Made by a program: the position numbers and the translations under genes
The notes under the pieces: model-generated
What the model was told of the DNA's origin: nothing
The model's input: only the letters and a program-made list of their open reading frames with translations
Databases searched by the model: none
Assembly: GCA_964470825.1 (NCBI GenBank)
Contig: CAYYEF010000008.1
Location: 1 to 25,696 of the forward strand
Origin: CAYYEF01 sp964470825
GTDB taxonomy: Bacteria; Patescibacteriota; Minisyncoccia; Phycocordibacterales; JAACPR01
Direction: 5' to 3'
Length of the DNA: 25,696 nucleotides
Part shown: in pieces, positions 22,978-25,696 of the stretch
Layout: each line of letters begins with the position of its first letter
Position numbering within the stretch: the first letter of the stretch is position 1

Positions 22978-22986
22978 TGATATAAT
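22978..22986 (+). promoter_or_regulatory. Extended -10 promoter of the apbE operon
   Basis: TGATATAAT (TGn plus perfect TATAAT at 22981-22986), 9 bases before the ATG at 22996. It lies about 40 bases from the opposing rubredoxin -10, so one regulator could act on both. Confidence 0.75.
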
Positions 22987-22995
22987 AAGGTACAA

Positions 22996-23901
22996 ATGAA
23001 GGAATTTGAATATGATTATAAAATTATGGGTACAGAAGCTTCTGTTTCAATAATTACAAAAGATAAATCTTTGGCTGATAAATTAGCGAAAAAATCATAT
23101 GAGGAGATGGTTGAATATGAGAATAAATTTTCTAGATTCAAAAAAGAAAGTGAGCTATCAATAGTAAATCTTAAAAAAGAAATGATTGTTTCTAATATTT
23201 TTATGGAAGTAATATTAGAAGCAAAAAAACTTTTCATTAAAACAGAGGGCTACTTTAATCCACTAGTTCAAATTGATTTATTCGGCTACAGTAAAGATTT
23301 TAAAGAGATAATAGATTTACATTCAAAGATGGACATAAAAACAGAAGAAGAAATTAATCGGGGTTGTGATATAAATTTTAATGATATTTTTATAGATGAA
23401 AATATTTCTAAAGTGGTTTTAAAAAATAATCATAAATTAGATTTTGGAGGTTTCTTAAAGGGGTTTTTGGCAGAAAAAATAGCTAGAAAAATTAAGTCTA
23501 GTGATGGTGTAAGTGGAGTAATAGTAAATATTGGTGGTGATTTATTTACAATGGGTTTAGATTCTTTTGGAAAAGAATTTATCTTCGATATTTATAACCC
23601 AGTAAAAAAAGAAGACGGGATATCTATAAAATTGTATAATAAAGCGTTGGCCACCAGTGGAACCTATAAAAGAAACTGGAAATTATCTGGAAAATTTTTC
23701 CATCATATTTTAAATAAAAATGGTCAAGAAAACCCTGAAACAGACATTGTATCAGTTAGTGTTATACACGAAAATGGTGGGTGTGCTGATGCATATACAA
23801 AAATATTTTTATCAGCAGGACCAGAAAAAGCAATAGATATACTTAAAGAAAAATTAGGGTTTATAATAATTAAGAATGATGGTCAAATAATTAAAAATTA
23901 A
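22996..23901 (+). CDS. apbE: ApbE-like FAD:protein FMN transferase, no signal peptide
   Basis: ApbE enzymes attach FMN through a phosphodiester bond to Ser/Thr of target proteins. The 301-residue sequence follows the family: MGTEASVSI near the start, SRFKKESELSIVN, GYFNPLV, LDFGGFLKG (148-156), NIGGD (178-182), ATSGTY (219-224), HHILNKNGQ (236-244) and CADAYTKIF (263-271). The metal-ligand Asp (D265) is kept, but where most members have Thr four residues later there is Lys (K269), with a Thr at the neighbouring position (T268). There is no signal peptide or lipobox; most bacterial ApbE proteins are exported, so this one would act in the cytoplasm or on a membrane protein from inside. It is first in a three-gene operon with 3-base gaps. 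Confidence 0.9.
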   Translation: MKEFEYDYKIMGTEASVSIITKDKSLADKLAKKSYEEMVEYENKFSRFKKESELSIVNLKKEMIVSNIFMEVILEAKKLFIKTEGYFNPLVQIDLFGYSKDFKEIIDLHSKMDIKTEEEINRGCDINFNDIFIDENISKVVLKNNHKLDFGGFLKGFLAEKIARKIKSSDGVSGVIVNIGGDLFTMGLDSFGKEFIFDIYNPVKKEDGISIKLYNKALATSGTYKRNWKLSGKFFHHILNKNGQENPETDIVSVSVIHENGGCADAYTKIFLSAGPEKAIDILKEKLGFIIIKNDGQIIKN

Positions 23902-23904
23902 AAA

Positions 23905-24561
23905 ATGAAAACATATTTAAAAACAATAAAATATACACAAGATTTATTTTTGGGAATTTCTATTTTAATAATGATAATTTTACCTATTATCCTGGCTTTT
24001 TTTCCAGAAATAATATCCCCAGAAAAAACGTTGTCTCTATACGATCTCTCTCACATAGCAGTATTTTTTGTAATGATAATAAGACCGCTATCTGATATAT
24101 TTACTCAAACAAACCTTATCAGACCACTTGTAATCCTAAGAAAAGGTGTTGGGGTTTTCTCTGCTTCTATTATAGTATCTTTTATATTCTCAAAAATTAT
24201 CATTGATCCAGTTGCATATTTTAGTGCTTTTAAAACTTTTAAATATTGGTCTATAGATAATTTTGCTTTATTAGCCCACTTAGCAGACATCTCGGCTTTA
24301 ATATTAATTATTACATCAAATAATTTTTCAAAAAGAATTTTGGGAACTTATAATTGGAAAAATATACAGAGACTTTCCTATTTATATTTTTATGCCAGCT
24401 CTTTGTATGTTTTATTGGTATTAGAGGATGTGAGAATGCTATTCTCTATAATTATAGTTACTCTATTAACAATAATGGCTTATATTAAAAATAAAAACAA
24501 GAAATTAAATAAAACAATAAATACAAACAATACTACTATTAATAATATGTCTACAATTTAA
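23905..24561 (+). CDS. Ferric-reductase-like (MsrQ-like) membrane protein lacking usual haem histidines
   Basis: A 218-residue protein with about six hydrophobic segments (near 13-34, 47-66, 80-98, 119-137, 155-173, 175-192). The pattern IRPLSDIF ... RPLVILRKGVGVF ... LIITSNNFSKRILGTYNWKNIQRLSYLY (in parts) matches the ferric-reductase-like/MsrQ family, whose members pass electrons across the membrane through b-type haem. The usual His residues after 'LRRxLG' and in 'WxxLHRLxY...H' are replaced here (IQRLSY, no later His). The whole protein has only two histidines, H50 and H125, at the starts of helices 2 and 4. The C-terminus is Asn/Thr/Lys-rich. It sits between ApbE and an FNR-like reductase, so a membrane electron-transfer role is likely. 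Confidence 0.78.
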   Translation: MKTYLKTIKYTQDLFLGISILIMIILPIILAFFPEIISPEKTLSLYDLSHIAVFFVMIIRPLSDIFTQTNLIRPLVILRKGVGVFSASIIVSFIFSKIIIDPVAYFSAFKTFKYWSIDNFALLAHLADISALILIITSNNFSKRILGTYNWKNIQRLSYLYFYASSLYVLLVLEDVRMLFSIIIVTLLTIMAYIKNKNKKLNKTINTNNTTINNMSTI

Positions 24562-24564
24562 TTT

Positions 24565-25266
24565 ATGGGTATTAAAAAACTTAACGGAAAAATTTCAAAA
24601 ATAATAGATTTAACTCCGACTTCAAAAGAAATTGAGATTGAATTATCTGAAGGATTAGATTTTATTCCGGGTGCTTTTGTTAATTTCTTTATGAATATAG
24701 ATGGCGAGAAAATAAGACGCGCTTACTCTATTTCATCATCAAAAATAGACCAGAATAGAATTACAGTCTCAATTAGACTTAGTCCTAATGGTAAAATGAC
24801 ACCCTTATTTTGGAAAAACGATCTAACTAATACGCAAATTGAACTAATGGGGCCACTTGGTCTAAATACCGCAGATAAGATGAGTAGTTCGAGAATTTAC
24901 CTATTTGGTTTTGGGATTGGGGCTGGAGTAATAAAATCATTAGCAGATTATTTTGTAAATAAAAATGATATTGAAAAAGTAATAATTTTAACAGGAAATC
25001 GTTTTGAGAATGAGATTATTTACAAAGAATATTTTGACACTCTAGCAAAATATTCTGATAAAATTTTAGTTGATTATATAATATCTAGACCTTTAGAAAA
25101 TTCACCTTTTAAAAAAGGTTATATTCAAGATTATATATCTGATTTTGATTTTAATAATTCTGATGTATATATCTGTGGTCAAGAATCTGCTTGCAATGAA
25201 TTAATAAAAAAAATTAAAGAAAAAAACCCCGACAAATGTAATTTCTTTATCGAGGCTTTTCATTAA
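24565..25266 (+). CDS. Ferredoxin/flavodoxin-NAD(P)+ reductase-like flavoprotein
   Basis: A 233-residue cytoplasmic oxidoreductase of the FNR superfamily. The FAD domain carries RRAYSISSS (51-59, the RxYS flavin motif) and GPLG (96-99). The NAD(P) domain has the glycine-rich GFGIGAGVIKS (115-125), VIILTGNRFENEIIY, and DVYICGQESACNELIKKI near the end, finishing in IEAFH. There is no 2Fe-2S domain. Such proteins move electrons from NAD(P)H to a partner; here the partner is probably the membrane protein encoded 3 bases upstream. The last 40 bases of the gene also encode the terminator of the convergent cupin gene on the other strand. Confidence 0.9.
   Translation: MGIKKLNGKISKIIDLTPTSKEIEIELSEGLDFIPGAFVNFFMNIDGEKIRRAYSISSSKIDQNRITVSIRLSPNGKMTPLFWKNDLTNTQIELMGPLGLNTADKMSSSRIYLFGFGIGAGVIKSLADYFVNKNDIEKVIILTGNRFENEIIYKEYFDTLAKYSDKILVDYIISRPLENSPFKKGYIQDYISDFDFNNSDVYICGQESACNELIKKIKEKNPDKCNFFIEAFH
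25220..25255 (-). terminator. Cupin terminator inside the coding end of the FNR gene
   Basis: In minus-strand RNA CCUCGAUAAA (25255-25246) pairs with UUUGUCGGGG (25236-25227) over 10 bp including two G-U pairs, followed by a T-rich run. On the plus strand those two positions are C-A mismatches, so the stem favours the minus direction. It lies 18 bases past the cupin stop. Confidence 0.75.
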
Positions 25267-25272
25267 AATTAA

Positions 25273-25680
25273 TTAATTTGTCTCCGTTGTAACACCGTCA
25301 AATTCAGCCTCATTTGCTTCAGCTTCTTGTTTTGTAACACGTACAATTCCATCTTTATGGTGTGCCGGAGAATAAATTGTATACATTTTTAAATCTTCAG
25401 TTTCAGAAACATTTATTACATTATGTTTTGAACCAGAAGGTATAACCACTGTATCACCGTCGGATACAGTGTACTCTGTTTCATCTATTAAAACTTTTCC
25501 TTGACCGGCTTCAAATCTAAAGAATTGATCGTTTTCATAATGTGTTTCTAAACCAATCTCTTCTAGAGGCTTTAGAGACATCAGTACGAGTTGCATGTGC
25601 TCACCTGTGTATAAAACTTTTCTAAAATTATTATTTTCAACTGTTAATTTTTCAATATTATCTTTATATCCTTTTTTCAT
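25273..25680 (-). CDS. Single-domain cupin protein
   Basis: A 135-residue cupin_2 barrel. Family blocks are LKPLEEIGLETHYENDQFF (first cupin motif, H47, with E57 later) and DGDTVVIPSGSKHNVIN (second motif, H86), then YSPAHHKDG. The histidines and Glu probably hold one metal ion. This subgroup ('IGxExHxxxDQFxRxExG') is widespread and uncharacterised; isomerase-like or sugar-binding roles are guesses. It is convergent with the redox operon (6 bases between stop codons) and has its own extended -10 promoter at the end of the window. Confidence 0.9.
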   Translation of the reverse strand: MKKGYKDNIEKLTVENNNFRKVLYTGEHMQLVLMSLKPLEEIGLETHYENDQFFRFEAGQGKVLIDETEYTVSDGDTVVIPSGSKHNVINVSETEDLKMYTIYSPAHHKDGIVRVTKQEAEANEAEFDGVTTETN

Positions 25681-25687
25681 ATTTTTA

Positions 25688-25693
25688 ATTATA
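25688..25693 (-). promoter_or_regulatory. Extended -10 promoter of the cupin gene
   Basis: The minus strand reads TGTTATAAT, 7 bases before the ATG at 25680. The window ends before a -35 could be seen. It predicts a leaderless mRNA. Confidence 0.75.
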
Positions 25694-25696
25694 ACA

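Noticed and set aside
23905..24561. A possible FMN-attachment motif (GVFSAS, residues 83-88) in the membrane protein as the ApbE target.
   Set aside because: Only the last residues resemble Dxx[ST][GS]A[ST]; the Asp is absent and the site lies within a hydrophobic helix. I would not call it a flavinylation site.
1..25696. CRISPR arrays, tRNA genes, insertion sequences or a defence island.
   Set aside because: I saw no regularly spaced repeats, no cloverleaf or conserved tRNA T-loop sequence, no transposase and no defence-type genes.

Overview
The window is an AT-rich, gene-dense stretch of bacterial chromosome. It is probably from a small-genome Patescibacteria/CPR lineage of the Parcubacteria type. 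That placement is my inference; there is no rRNA gene or marker alignment to prove it. The grounds are: short intergenic gaps (none over 300 bases); mostly no Shine-Dalgarno motif; a threonyl-tRNA synthetase without its N-terminal TGS domain; and a mix of core genes (secG, rnj, truB, eno, typA, thrS) with LemA, GerMN, YibE/F, DUF1295, DUF2177 and many small one-helix membrane proteins. I saw no tRNA, rRNA, insertion sequence, CRISPR array or prophage gene. Among 28 complete recognised genes I count 25 TAA stops, 3 TAG and no TGA.

Layout. 1-1272: lemA (cut by the window edge) and a GerMN-domain membrane protein, both minus strand, separated by an elaborate terminator. 1379-6955: a plus-strand run of secG, a membrane-anchored oligopeptide-binding protein, ribonuclease J, an MFS transporter and a small membrane protein, ending in a strong terminator. 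7023-8782: a glutaredoxin (minus) diverging from an OmpR-type response regulator and a soluble histidine kinase. 8779-14419: minus-strand truB, a nine-helix membrane histidine kinase, an unknown 261-residue protein, a compact GC-richer cassette with its own strong signals, a cysteine-rich membrane-anchored protein, and a homospermidine-synthase-like dehydrogenase. 14471-22903: minus-strand enolase, a one-domain alkyltransferase, typA, DUF1295, DUF2177, yibE/F, thrS, an Ala-rich coiled coil and rubredoxin. 22996-25266: a tight plus-strand operon of an ApbE-like flavin transferase, a ferric-reductase-like membrane protein and a flavodoxin/ferredoxin-reductase-like enzyme. It diverges from rubredoxin and is followed by a convergent cupin gene.

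Three things stand out. First, ApbE, the ferric-reductase-like protein and the FNR protein, with rubredoxin divergent, look like a minimal membrane redox module. Its membrane subunit has lost the usual haem histidines and keeps only two, both placed at the outer ends of helices 2 and 4. Second, at least eleven genes have a -10 box only 6-10 bases before the start codon, which predicts leaderless mRNAs as the normal mode here. One 184-codon gene (12094-12648) is the opposite: about 44% GC, a long leader, a full Shine-Dalgarno and a GC-rich terminator. Third, two minus-strand terminators form complete stems only on one strand because they rely on G-U pairs, and one of them lies inside the coding end of the convergent gene.
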